The notes under the pieces were generated by a model. The model did not search any database. It was given only the letters and a program-made list of their open reading frames with translations, and had not been told where the DNA came from. Shown here piece by piece: positions 36,101 to 43,023 of a stretch of DNA of 64,000 bases; the first letter of the stretch is position 1, and each line of letters begins with the position of its first letter. The stretch is taken from contig NZ_JACYFT010000002.1 of the NCBI RefSeq assembly GCF_014837235.1, forward strand, positions 930,001 through 994,000, given 5' to 3'. Source of the stretch: Limnohabitans radicicola (GTDB taxonomy: Bacteria > Pseudomonadota > Gammaproteobacteria > Burkholderiales > Burkholderiaceae_C). The translations under genes and the position numbers were made by a program.

Positions 36101-36910
36101 CACCGCAAGCGCCCGGTCACCCGAGTAGTTGCGCGGGTTCTTCTCGGTGCCCCGGGCCACGGCCTCTTCGTTGATCTGGCCATCGGCGAGCACGGTGGCT
36201 GCGCCGCCCATGCCGTAGACCTCCAGCCCGAGGGCCTGCAACTGCTGGGCCAGTGCGTTGTGGTGGGGGCTGTACGGCACCGAGGTCTGCGCCAGCAGCA
36301 GCTGAGCTTGCAGCACGTACCACTGGACATCCACATCGTCGGCCGCAGGCCAAACATTGCCCTGCAGATAGGCAAAGCCAGCTTCAAGCTGCTGCTCGGC
36401 AGCGGCGCCTGTGGCGTCCTTGGTGATGGCCGGTAGATCGCGCCGGCTGGAGCGGTACACCCGGATCAGCTTGCCCACCGATTCGCCGCCCACCCTCAAG
36501 CCGCTACCGGGAGCTGAGCGCATCTCGGTGAACAGCAAGATTTCGCGCCTGTGCGCGGCGGCCTGGATGAAGTCCTCGATGGGGGTTCCGTCCAGCATCC
36601 ACTGGCCAATCGCCTGGCGCACCACCAGGGCGTCGTGGTTGGCCGAGATGCCAGGGTCATGCGCCAGCAATCCCTTGCTCTTGATCTCTGGCGCGCCGCC
36701 GCCTTCGCGCACCACCTCGATGTAGGAGTTGATGTTCAGGCCCCGGTGGGCCAGCACTTCGGTGCGTTCCATCTGAAAGCCAAAGGTCTGCTCCCAGTCG
36801 GCAATCACCTGCGTCACCCGCTCCTCGTCGCCAGGGGCAACTTGCAGGGCGATGGAGTCGGTGTTGAGGGAGACCACCCGGGTCTCTTGCGTCGGGTCGG
36901 TCTTAAACAT
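33149..36910 (-). CDS. PolB motif C + AEP primase + SF3/D5-like helicase fusion protein
   Basis: The 1253-aa protein has at least three parts. Residues 1-160 continue the upstream polymerase ORF: VVSLNTDSIALQV holds family-B motif C (N16-T17-D18-S19, the first Asp being Asn), followed by a thumb-like region with RGLNINSYIEV and KSKGLL. Residues about 420-580 resemble an AEP/RepB-type primase (FIVLDDIGTK with D463/D464, ETSPGNQQWFYRL, and RLCKLPVGRNLK). A Cys/His knot (CQHGHC, 654-659) and an acidic/Gly linker follow. Residues about 925-1070 carry a D5/SF3-like ATPase with Walker A AGSGKT (953-958) and Walker B VVVFDN. It probably primes and unwinds phage DNA. Its ATG overlaps the end of the upstream ORF by 8 bp. 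Confidence 0.75.
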   Translation of the reverse strand: MFKTDPTQETRVVSLNTDSIALQVAPGDEERVTQVIADWEQTFGFQMERTEVLAHRGLNINSYIEVVREGGGAPEIKSKGLLAHDPGISANHDALVVRQAIGQWMLDGTPIEDFIQAAAHRREILLFTEMRSAPGSGLRVGGESVGKLIRVYRSSRRDLPAITKDATGAAAEQQLEAGFAYLQGNVWPAADDVDVQWYVLQAQLLLAQTSVPYSPHHNALAQQLQALGLEVYGMGGAATVLADGQINEEAVARGTEKNPRNYSGDRALAVSLTKSSGVLALPPGAADDASLVLRFGTDAQVLGEIHDRERLGKAKLRELRKAGIEPQEKGWIRVYDLRDGLKPLLEGEPVSLALAQTPPESVDEVASVPAANAPISNDDFLQLMFGPSLSDAFVCSNTTPPDTDNELARSGMWAGGPLEYSRRLYQDPQRQNYTCVSTFRRDAEGVYYRQIEYFEALHFIVLDDIGTKVQIDPRSLGLGEPTYINETSPGNQQWFYRLKEPVRDLSLANYLTKQVLATPVQGHLMTDQGAKGITRLCKLPVGRNLKLALGAPWQNRQISWRPELAYTAQEVAAWFGDALDQVPQLNARPAAAALQAGEHPLIQALQAAGLLKSAQQKGSGWWDIQCLQHQLHTKGVDNGTAVKIRADGSWTMKCQHGHCADLTPRDLYRSLVEQGLTVTPPQHRIYVARIDRARLQFQNAALAEDDFSFLDPDDGGAGEEVDYPDPEDVGGGGAAGGGLAGAAGGMGKPVIYIDPGVLPAILQQCAQLLDDIVFKRGLYLVRIGQGSEIQDGLSRLASQPIVLPVTRYWLVRELTERAEFQRWDKRMQDYKVVDCPINIAAALETGTDDATFRPLTALASAPFLRVDGSVCDAPGYDEETGIFYAPTLSFPQLPLQPGWAEARAALDELCDLVKQFPFANPVSRSVFLADVLTALARPTLPKSPMVLYTASMAGSGKTLMASIGNLIAYGHATTHPWPNGNEEELKKVFTSVLLAGDPVVVFDNLPNGAVIKSPALSQFVTSDDYADRKLGESERVKFRNRTRVVLTGNNVVLGSDNARRTIVCELQLQVESLKDRQVVFDHPSLAVYIKQHRARYITAALTVLRAYALHPDPLNLPPLDSFEDWSWRVRDALVWLGEEDPVAAVDYSNDGSGEIASVFAAIEVVGLAKLGNRQALEFRAKDLALWAGGNLLLRDALEQSGCTDPTKSSQVGYWLRAHKNRLAGGLKLISKQIDGGRQPAKWVLMSTAQKEAS

Positions 36911-38147
36911 GCACCAGGCTTTCGAGGGGTTGGGTTAGGCGGGCACGCTCGGCCAGCGCCAGCAGCGACAACTGGCCGCTGACCGTGATGGCAAGGAAAG
37001 CGTCGGGGGAATACAGCAGTGAATAGCCGTAGTTGTAGGCACCGAACGCCGAGTTCAGCACCAGCTTTAGGGCGTTGGAAGTGGCCTTATCGCCAGCCTT
37101 CTTGGCTTGCAGACGGCGCTGGATCAAGCGGCCATAGATGGCGTGAAACTGCGCCTCGTCCAGATGGGTCGGAGTGCAGTCCGGGTGCATGATGATGTGC
37201 GGGTACAGCGAGGCAACGTCGTAGCTGACCCCGCTGTAGTGGCAGGCGCTGTCCTTGGTGTGGACACCGCCCAAGCCGAAGGCCGCTTCCAGACCGTCTT
37301 CCTCGGACAGGGTGATCACCTCTGGCCAAGGCCGGGTCAGCGGCTGGCGCACCCCATCGACCACATGGAACTCGGTGCCATCGATCTGGTCGGCAATCTG
37401 CTCGGCCTGCGTTCCCCGGATGCCCTCCCGCACCCAGTCGGGCACGTAAAAGGCAAACGAGCAGTTGCGCATGCGCTGCGCCGCCGCTTTGATATCGGCC
37501 TGCTCGACCTCCTGGTTGGCTCGGGTGTACTCGCTGACGATGATGCTGGCGGCCACATTGGCGGCGGTCTTCTTGGTGAGACCGGGCAGATCGAACATAT
37601 CCTCCAGCACCAGACGGGCCTGCACATCCCCTTCCACCGCATTGCGCAGGGTCTCGGTGGCCAGCAGGTCATGCTCCAGGTAGTGCACCACCTCGGGCAG
37701 TTGAGCATCCGTAATCGGCTGGTGCGGATCAAATGGCAGATCGACGATCGCCAGTCCGAGCCGACCTTCGTAATCCTTCAGGCGCCCCCGGGGGGTGTAG
37801 TTCATCAGGTCCAGTTCGTTGTAGGTGCAGCGCTCAGCCCCATAGGACTGCGCCACCCGCCAGGCTGGCCCTCTGGTCGTGATGATGTCCTGCGCCAGCT
37901 GGTGCAGGAATTGGGGTTCGGCGCCGTTCAGCGCTGCATTCAGGATGTAGCTGTCAAAGCCCGAGTTGTTGTAGCCGGCCACTTCTCGCCCTCCCCCGAG
38001 CCGGTTGTCGATCTCGGCGGCGGTGTCCGCGTCCAGCGGTGCGTCGATCACCAGGTGTTCGGGCATTTGGCCGACAGCCTTGATCCCGACGATGGTGCGG
38101 TTGCAGGCGATTTCCAGGTCATAGACCACGCGGGTGTCATGGAGCAT
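36903..38147 (-). CDS. Family-B DNA polymerase, exonuclease and motifs A-B
   Basis: The ATG at 38147 follows a strong CCGGAGGTGACCC site. The 414-aa protein has the 3'-5' exonuclease motifs DLE (D10, E12), YNNSGFD (59-65) and YLEHD (156-160). Polymerase motif A is DVASLYP (310-316) and motif B KLVLNSAFG (361-369). It stops at 36903, before motif C, and the missing motif begins the next ORF in the +1 frame. A joined protein would put motif C about 70 residues after motif B, a normal spacing. Either the two ORFs make a two-subunit or recoded polymerase, or a frameshift has split the gene. Confidence 0.82.
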   Translation of the reverse strand: MLHDTRVVYDLEIACNRTIVGIKAVGQMPEHLVIDAPLDADTAAEIDNRLGGGREVAGYNNSGFDSYILNAALNGAEPQFLHQLAQDIITTRGPAWRVAQSYGAERCTYNELDLMNYTPRGRLKDYEGRLGLAIVDLPFDPHQPITDAQLPEVVHYLEHDLLATETLRNAVEGDVQARLVLEDMFDLPGLTKKTAANVAASIIVSEYTRANQEVEQADIKAAAQRMRNCSFAFYVPDWVREGIRGTQAEQIADQIDGTEFHVVDGVRQPLTRPWPEVITLSEEDGLEAAFGLGGVHTKDSACHYSGVSYDVASLYPHIIMHPDCTPTHLDEAQFHAIYGRLIQRRLQAKKAGDKATSNALKLVLNSAFGAYNYGYSLLYSPDAFLAITVSGQLSLLALAERARLTQPLESLVHV

Positions 38148-38994
38148 GGGTCACCTCCGGCTTGGCAAAACGGTGGCGGATGTCAAGCGCATCCAAAATG
38201 GCGCGCTCACTCGCTTGCTTGGCATCCAAGGCCCTCAGGGCCATCTGATCCAGACCGGCGTCGGCCACCAGGTTGATGATGGAGACGGTCTTGGTCTGGC
38301 CAGCCCGTACCAGGCGGGCGTTGAACTGGGCGCGCTGCGCCCAGTCAAAAGAGTGCGTGTACCAGACGATGGTGCGCGAGCTGCCGTGCTGCAAATTGAT
38401 GCCATGCCCCATGGCACTGGGTGCGGCCAGCAGCACCGGGATACGGTCGGCATTCCAGTCGCTGATCAGTCGAGCACGGTCTGCCGGCGGGGTGCTGCCC
38501 ACGAAAGCGCGGGCTCTGGAGCCCAACCGGCGCAGCAAGGCATCCACCTCGGCGCGGAAGTACACGGCCACCAACACCGGGCCTTGGGTGCCATCGATCA
38601 GGTTCTCCAGCGCCTCTATGCGACTGAAGGACAAGGGGTAGGCTTGGCTGTCGCCTTCATGCACGTACACCAGGCCGGAGGTCAGCTGGCGCAGGACGGA
38701 AAGGAAAGCGCCTTCACTGTGTACGGCGCGTACCCGGCCATCGGGCAGTGCCACCTCGTTGGTGGCCATGAAATGCTGGATGCGCTGTCGGTGGCTGTCA
38801 TCCCAGCAAAAGGGCTGGTTGCAATGCAGCGGCTCGGGGATGCCTTGGGTGGCGTCTTCGAGCTTGATGGCCACGGCATGACGAGCCAGTTCGTCTCGGA
38901 TGCGTTTTTCTGTATCAGGGCTCTTGGGGCGCCAGGTGTATTCAGACACCTGCACAAAGTGCTTGGAGCGCCAACTGTGGAATTCCTTGCTCAT
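38137..38994 (-). CDS. SNF2-type helicase, C-terminal half
   Basis: The start MSKEFHSWRSKHFVQ at 38994 overlaps the stop of the N-terminal half (ATGA). The 285-aa protein holds the second RecA domain of an SF2/SNF2 helicase: GPVLVAVYFRAEV (motif IV), LLAAPSAMGHGINLQHG (motif V) and RLVRAGQTKTVSIINLV (motif VI, with arginine fingers). Alone it lacks the ATP-binding Walker motifs. It should work with the product of the adjacent ORF. It overlaps the polymerase start by 11 bp. Confidence 0.82.
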   Translation of the reverse strand: MSKEFHSWRSKHFVQVSEYTWRPKSPDTEKRIRDELARHAVAIKLEDATQGIPEPLHCNQPFCWDDSHRQRIQHFMATNEVALPDGRVRAVHSEGAFLSVLRQLTSGLVYVHEGDSQAYPLSFSRIEALENLIDGTQGPVLVAVYFRAEVDALLRRLGSRARAFVGSTPPADRARLISDWNADRIPVLLAAPSAMGHGINLQHGSSRTIVWYTHSFDWAQRAQFNARLVRAGQTKTVSIINLVADAGLDQMALRALDAKQASERAILDALDIRHRFAKPEVTHAP

Positions 38995-39542
38995 TGCCAA
39001 AACTTCCCACCCTTGGAGACGATCCGGCCCGGCGACCAGCAGTCGATCGGGCCATTGGGGGTGGGTGTCCCGGACAGCAGCCAGGTCGGCACATGTTCGG
39101 CCAGCACATGCAGTGCCAGGGTGCGCGTGGCACTGGCGTTCTTGAAGAACTGGCTCTCGTCGGCCACCAAGCGGTGCACCGGGACGATGCCGCGCCGCTC
39201 CACTTCACAGACAAACTTGATCAGGGTGTCCGGGGTGCAGGTCACGATATCGGCGCAGCCATCGAACCAGAGACGGATGCGATCGGTCCCGCTGTAACGG
39301 TGGGCCAGGTCAAAACTCAGGTGTTGGGTATGGTTCCAGGATTCAGCCTCCAAGGGCCAAACGGAATCCAAAATGATCGCGGGCGCCACCAGCAAGGTGC
39401 GACGGGGCTGGCGCACCATGGCGGTCAGTGTGGTGGCGGTCTTGCCGCTGCCGGGCTGTGCGCCCAGCAATTGGTAGTCATGGGTCGCCAGGATGTCAGC
39501 AGCCTTGTGCTGCCATGGGCGAAGTTGGTCTTGCGTGCGCAT
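38991..39542 (-). CDS. SNF2-type helicase, N-terminal half
   Basis: The start is MRTQDQLRPWQHKAAD at 39542; the open frame upstream is a shadow. The 183-aa protein holds the first RecA domain: Q-like RPWQHKAAD, Walker A AQPGSGKT, TLLVAPAIIL (motif Ia), DESQFFKN (motif II) and LSGTPTPNGPID (motif III). It ends right where the second domain should start, and the following ORF supplies it. Phage SNF2 helicases are usually one chain of about 450 residues, so the split is unusual. Confidence 0.82.
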   Translation of the reverse strand: MRTQDQLRPWQHKAADILATHDYQLLGAQPGSGKTATTLTAMVRQPRRTLLVAPAIILDSVWPLEAESWNHTQHLSFDLAHRYSGTDRIRLWFDGCADIVTCTPDTLIKFVCEVERRGIVPVHRLVADESQFFKNASATRTLALHVLAEHVPTWLLSGTPTPNGPIDCWSPGRIVSKGGKFWQ

Positions 39543-39594
39543 GGGTCGAGTCCAGTGGTGAGAGAAAGGGGCGGTTCGCACCGCCCCACAGAAC

Positions 39595-40236
39595 TCAGGC
39601 CGCTTCGCCCGTCCCGTCGTTGAAACGCAGCCGGCTGCGGTCAATGCGCTTGACGTTGGCCCCTGCCCCGCTACCGCGCTCGATCCTGGTCTCACCTTTC
39701 TCGACCAGCCAGATCCGGCCCAGGCTCAAGCCCACGCCTTGCGACTGGTTGCTGTAGCCGTAGGCGCTGATCTGCACCACCACCGTGTCGCCGCCATGGA
39801 TTTCGGACGGATCGATCTCGGTTTCGTTGGGTCCCCAGACACACTGCGGCTGGTAGGCAGTCTTGGCGCGGATGACCATGCCGTCCTTGACGCGGAACGA
39901 CGGGTGCTTGAAAGCGAATTCACCCGCGTGGTTCTTTTCGTTGGCGTCACGCAGCGGGTTGTGCGCGCCCGGCGGCAGCTTGGAGCTGCGGAAGGTTTGC
40001 TCACACGCCGCCGCGACCAGCTCCTCCAGTTTTTGCTGGTCCTCAGGATCGGTGATCAGCACCAGGGTGTTGAACTTGTTGCCTGACTGAGGGTCGGGCT
40101 CCACGATCGAGGGGTAGGCAAGCACGCCGAGGATCTCGACAGGTGCCAGTGCGACAGAAGGTGCTGCGGTTGCTGCGGGTGCTTGGGCAGCACGTTGAAC
40201 GGGGGAGACAGAAGACTTAAAAGCTGAAGTAGCCAT
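39595..40236 (-). CDS. DUF2815 ssDNA-binding protein
   Basis: The start is MATSAFKSSVSPVQRAA at 40236, after AAAAAGGAAATT. The 213-aa protein fits the DUF2815 family (HAGEFAFKHPSFRVKDG, then VVVQISAYGYSNQSQGVGL and RIWLVEKGE). Members act as phage single-stranded DNA-binding proteins in replication or recombination modules. An Ala/Pro-rich N-terminus (about 10-35) precedes the core. It lies before the SNF2 and polymerase genes. Confidence 0.87.
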   Translation of the reverse strand: MATSAFKSSVSPVQRAAQAPAATAAPSVALAPVEILGVLAYPSIVEPDPQSGNKFNTLVLITDPEDQQKLEELVAAACEQTFRSSKLPPGAHNPLRDANEKNHAGEFAFKHPSFRVKDGMVIRAKTAYQPQCVWGPNETEIDPSEIHGGDTVVVQISAYGYSNQSQGVGLSLGRIWLVEKGETRIERGSGAGANVKRIDRSRLRFNDGTGEAA

Positions 40237-40310
40237 TTTGCAATTTCCTTTTTGAGGTTGAAATTGCCACCGCCGAAATGGAGGGGCGGTTATGGATTGA
40301 ATACACGAAG

Positions 40311-40419
40311 GCGTGACGCGGCACCTGCATGACGTCACGCGCCACTGGCACTGACACCCACACTTCACCCTAAAACTTCACGGTGAAACGAGCGGGTTTT
40401 TCGACTTTGTGAAGTTCAC
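40311..40419. promoter_or_regulatory. Palindrome cluster upstream of the replication genes
   Basis: This gene-free stretch holds the inverted repeat GCGTGAC / GTCACGC (40311-40317, 40334-40340), the direct repeat ACTTCAC (40362-40368 and 40375-40381), and two mirror-type palindromes TTCAC-G-GTGAA (40377-40387) and GTGAA-G-TTCAC (40409-40419), whose centres are 32 bp apart. It lies between the nuclease gene and the ssDNA-binding gene and is a candidate operator or origin. Confidence 0.5.
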
Positions 40420-40436
40420 CCATCGCCGTGTCACGG

Positions 40437-41144
40437 TTACGTGTGTGCAGGACAAATAGTTCTTGCCGGGCACCACTGACAAGCCTCACTACTGGGGGTG
40501 GGTAGTGCATTTTTGATGTCGGTCTGCTTCGCTTGAACGCGGGCGAATTCAGCGAATTCGCGCAGAGTGTCTGGCGTTGTTTGCCATACAGAGGGACGCA
40601 CGCCATTGACGGGAGGTTGATAGATGGCCAGAACCACGCGTTCAGGTTCAAACTCCAAAAGTGGCATAGCGCCAAGTCCGTAAGACAGCAGCTGATCGTT
40701 GAACTCCGCATCTACCCGGCCACGACCCGTTTTTAGATCTCCGACCAACAATGTCCTCGTGGCCGCATCGGCTGCAATGAGGTCGGCCGTTCCCCAAAAA
40801 TCATCACGCCCGATCACAGCCCCAGGATCGACACGGGTCTCGGTCAGAAATTCCGAGAGATGGAACTGTTGCAAGGTTTGTCTGGCTGAAGTCACCGCTT
40901 GATCCACGATCAACCGTGCGCGAGACTCCGGGACATTGAATTCAGCCAGCGATTCGATTTCAGCTGATGTGAAGTGGTGCTGACCAAGCAACTGTCGCTC
41001 AAACACCTCGTGCATCACAGTTCCTGCAGCGGCAGCGGGTCCACTGGGACGAGGTGGGATGAGTTCAGTCAGGGCAATCGAGGCCGGGCATCGAAGCCAG
41101 CGGTGGGCGCTGGAAGGCCCCAGCCTAGCGTGAGCTGCGCCCAT
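40437..41144 (-). CDS. DUF2800 / Cas4-like PD-(D/E)XK nuclease with Fe-S cysteines
   Basis: The 235-aa protein starts with an ARLGPSSAHRWLRCPAS motif and has the nuclease core ETRVDPG, FWGTADLIAAD and LLVGDLKTGRGRV (D and DxK). At the C-terminus CQWCPARTICPAHT supplies three Cys which, with the N-terminal RCPAS Cys, fit a 4Fe-4S cluster as in Cas4/AddB nucleases. It probably resects DNA ends for phage recombination. The start overlaps the upstream stop (TGATG). Confidence 0.85.
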   Translation of the reverse strand: MGAAHARLGPSSAHRWLRCPASIALTELIPPRPSGPAAAAGTVMHEVFERQLLGQHHFTSAEIESLAEFNVPESRARLIVDQAVTSARQTLQQFHLSEFLTETRVDPGAVIGRDDFWGTADLIAADAATRTLLVGDLKTGRGRVDAEFNDQLLSYGLGAMPLLEFEPERVVLAIYQPPVNGVRPSVWQTTPDTLREFAEFARVQAKQTDIKNALPTPSSEACQWCPARTICPAHT

Positions 41145-41452
41145 CAGTCGATCAGACTGTAAACGTCGTTGACCTTCCAGTAGCTTGCGTTTGTCAGCAC
41201 GTACCGGGGTTTAATTTGGGCCTGATAAGCCAAGCGGTCGAAATCGGATGGTTCTACTCCGATGATCCGTGCCGCATCTTCTGTGCTCACCAGGCGATCG
41301 GGCGGCAACCGGACATTCATGGTGCTCAGCAACATGACGCGGTTCAATAAGTCCTCCCCGGCCATCTTGGCCGCTGGGTCACGTACTAGCAGTGAATCCC
41401 GCAGGAAGCGCAGTGAGGGATGGAGTTCGAGAGGATCGGCGTTTTTGGTCAT
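41144..41452 (-). CDS. Small putative DNA-binding phage protein
   Basis: The start is taken as MTKNADPLELHPSLRF at 41452, though an ORF start 13 codons upstream is possible. The 102-aa product ends with LVSTEDAARIIGVEPSDFDRL, which looks like an AlpA/MerR-type winged HTH, then a TNASYWKVNDVYSLID strand. Its 3' end overlaps the nuclease start, and its 5' part overlaps the upstream gene by 74 bp. It may be a regulator or recruiting factor for the nuclease. The family is not recognised. Confidence 0.6.
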   Translation of the reverse strand: MTKNADPLELHPSLRFLRDSLLVRDPAAKMAGEDLLNRVMLLSTMNVRLPPDRLVSTEDAARIIGVEPSDFDRLAYQAQIKPRYVLTNASYWKVNDVYSLID

Positions 41453-42224
41453 GTCCAGATTTTTCTGAACCTGTCGTGACGCGACCACCACGAGGCGTCA
41501 CGATGATTTGTTGCTTCAGGTCGACCTGCTCTTCCTTGCGAAGGGTTGGCAGGATCAGGGGCAAGACCTCGGCCAGGTATTTTTCGGTCAGCTCTACCAT
41601 ATTGGTACTTGGGGCATTCAGGAGATCGTCGCTTCGCCCGTCATGAATTACCTGCATGAACTCACGGCCACGTCGGCGATCTTGACGCTCGCTGTCCTCG
41701 CTCCTGGCTTTGCCCAGCATACGAAACACCATCGCGCTTTCGTAGTCACTCCAATCTTTCACCGTCATGCAGCAATACAAGGGAGCAGCGTATTCCCAAT
41801 CTTTGGAAAACTGCACCCGCTCACTTCCGGTATTAAGCAGCAGGCTCCGCAACTTTGCATAAACCAACTGATCGAGAGTGCCCGCCAGACGGGCTTGGTT
41901 CAGTTCGGCCATGGCTTCATTAGCCAATTGGCTGGAGCGGCTGGCCCGTTCAAAGCGGTATGGATCAGCCCCAACAGCCCAATCGCTCTCATCTACTGCG
42001 CATCGGTTTGACAGTGCAACTCCTACTGCTACCAGCGGGGCCAAGTGTTCAACCCTGTTGGCAATCACCACCACGGGCTTGACACCGCCCTTGTAGCCAG
42101 CTGGTAAAGTCATCGTGTACAGCTTCTCATGCAGGGCCCACTCGCGGTATCGGCTGGCTTCAGGCACAACCACGCGGTCGGTCAGGATGACCAACTGAAC
42201 TTCGCGTGTGTTGTTGCCTGCCAT
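41379..42224 (-). CDS. Phage early protein of unknown function
   Basis: The 281-aa protein begins MAGNNTREVQLVILTDRVVV and has a beta-type N-terminal part with GVKPVVVIANRVEHLAPLV. A long helical region (about 95-230) and a basic Ser/Thr-rich tail (EKSGHDQKRRSSRTP) follow. No catalytic motif, signal peptide or membrane helix is evident. It lies between the AlpA-like gene and the nuclease block. The 3' overlap with the next gene supports a shared transcript. I do not recognise the family. Confidence 0.65.
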   Translation of the reverse strand: MAGNNTREVQLVILTDRVVVPEASRYREWALHEKLYTMTLPAGYKGGVKPVVVIANRVEHLAPLVAVGVALSNRCAVDESDWAVGADPYRFERASRSSQLANEAMAELNQARLAGTLDQLVYAKLRSLLLNTGSERVQFSKDWEYAAPLYCCMTVKDWSDYESAMVFRMLGKARSEDSERQDRRRGREFMQVIHDGRSDDLLNAPSTNMVELTEKYLAEVLPLILPTLRKEEQVDLKQQIIVTPRGGRVTTGSEKSGHDQKRRSSRTPSLTALPAGFTAST

Positions 42225-42312
42225 GATCCCAGCTACGGTTAGGACTCAGCGATTAGCTGATTTACCGGCACACGGGATACTCGGCACGATTGCGCCTGAA
42301 CCCAAGCAAGAT

Positions 42313-42921
42313 TCACAGGTCCACATTTCGGACCTCCAGCAACGCCAGTCGGGCAAGCTCCATGCGCTGCTTGTCAATCTGGCTTATGACGTCAGCGTTC
42401 CAAACCCAGCTTGGCCAAGCATCAGCCACCGCGTTGTATGCCGCCAGCAGTCTGGCGTTTTGCTCCAGTACCTGCTCCAGCATTTCCTCTGGAACTTGTT
42501 GGTGCAGACACAAGTGTTCTGCTGCGGTCAACCCACGGTAGAGGATCGGGGCTACAGGGAGCGGTTGCTCCATCGAACTCGGCGACCCTGCTTCGCTAAA
42601 ACCCCTGGTTGTGGTGTTCTTCGGGAATTCGTAAGGACGTTCCTTGGTCTTCGCGCCCGAATCAAAACTGACGCAGCTCGTCTGAAACGAACGGCTGCGC
42701 TTAGCTTGAAGCTCCTGCACAAGCTCACGAATCTCACCGACGTGTTTGCCCGCGATCCGTGCTGCGCACAATGCTCTGACCTCTTCATCTGGCCACCCAC
42801 TTGAACGATCGCCGATCTTTACCGGCTTCGTCCACAGGCCTTTTCGGATCAGTTTGTATATGGAGGCGTTGGAGCGGTATCCAGCTTCCGACTTGCAGGT
42901 CTTAATTCGCCAAATTGCCAT
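42313..42921 (-). CDS. AlpA-like regulator with a C-terminal extension
   Basis: The 202-aa product starts MAIWRIKTCKSEAGYRS, and residues about 17-60 (IYKLIRKGLWTKPVKIGDRS, then WPDEEVRALCAARIAGK) match the AlpA family of prophage DNA-binding activators. AlpA itself is only about 70 residues; here a variable linker and a helical C-terminal domain (LEQVLEQNARLLAAYNAVAD) are added. It probably regulates excision or early genes. It lies downstream of the IF-2-like regulator on the same strand. Confidence 0.75.
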   Translation of the reverse strand: MAIWRIKTCKSEAGYRSNASIYKLIRKGLWTKPVKIGDRSSGWPDEEVRALCAARIAGKHVGEIRELVQELQAKRSRSFQTSCVSFDSGAKTKERPYEFPKNTTTRGFSEAGSPSSMEQPLPVAPILYRGLTAAEHLCLHQQVPEEMLEQVLEQNARLLAAYNAVADAWPSWVWNADVISQIDKQRMELARLALLEVRNVDL

Positions 42922-43023
42922 CTGTGTCCATCTTTCATCGGCTTTGGTTGCCGTTGTTCAGATGGCCAATGGTCTCCCCTCACGACTTTTGGGTCACTGG
43001 CGATAAATAGTCAAAATTTAATG

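Noticed and set aside
40370..40711. 113-aa minus-strand frame overlapping the Cas4-like nuclease
   Set aside because: It overlaps 275 bp of a gene with recognisable motifs in another frame and shows no domain of its own.
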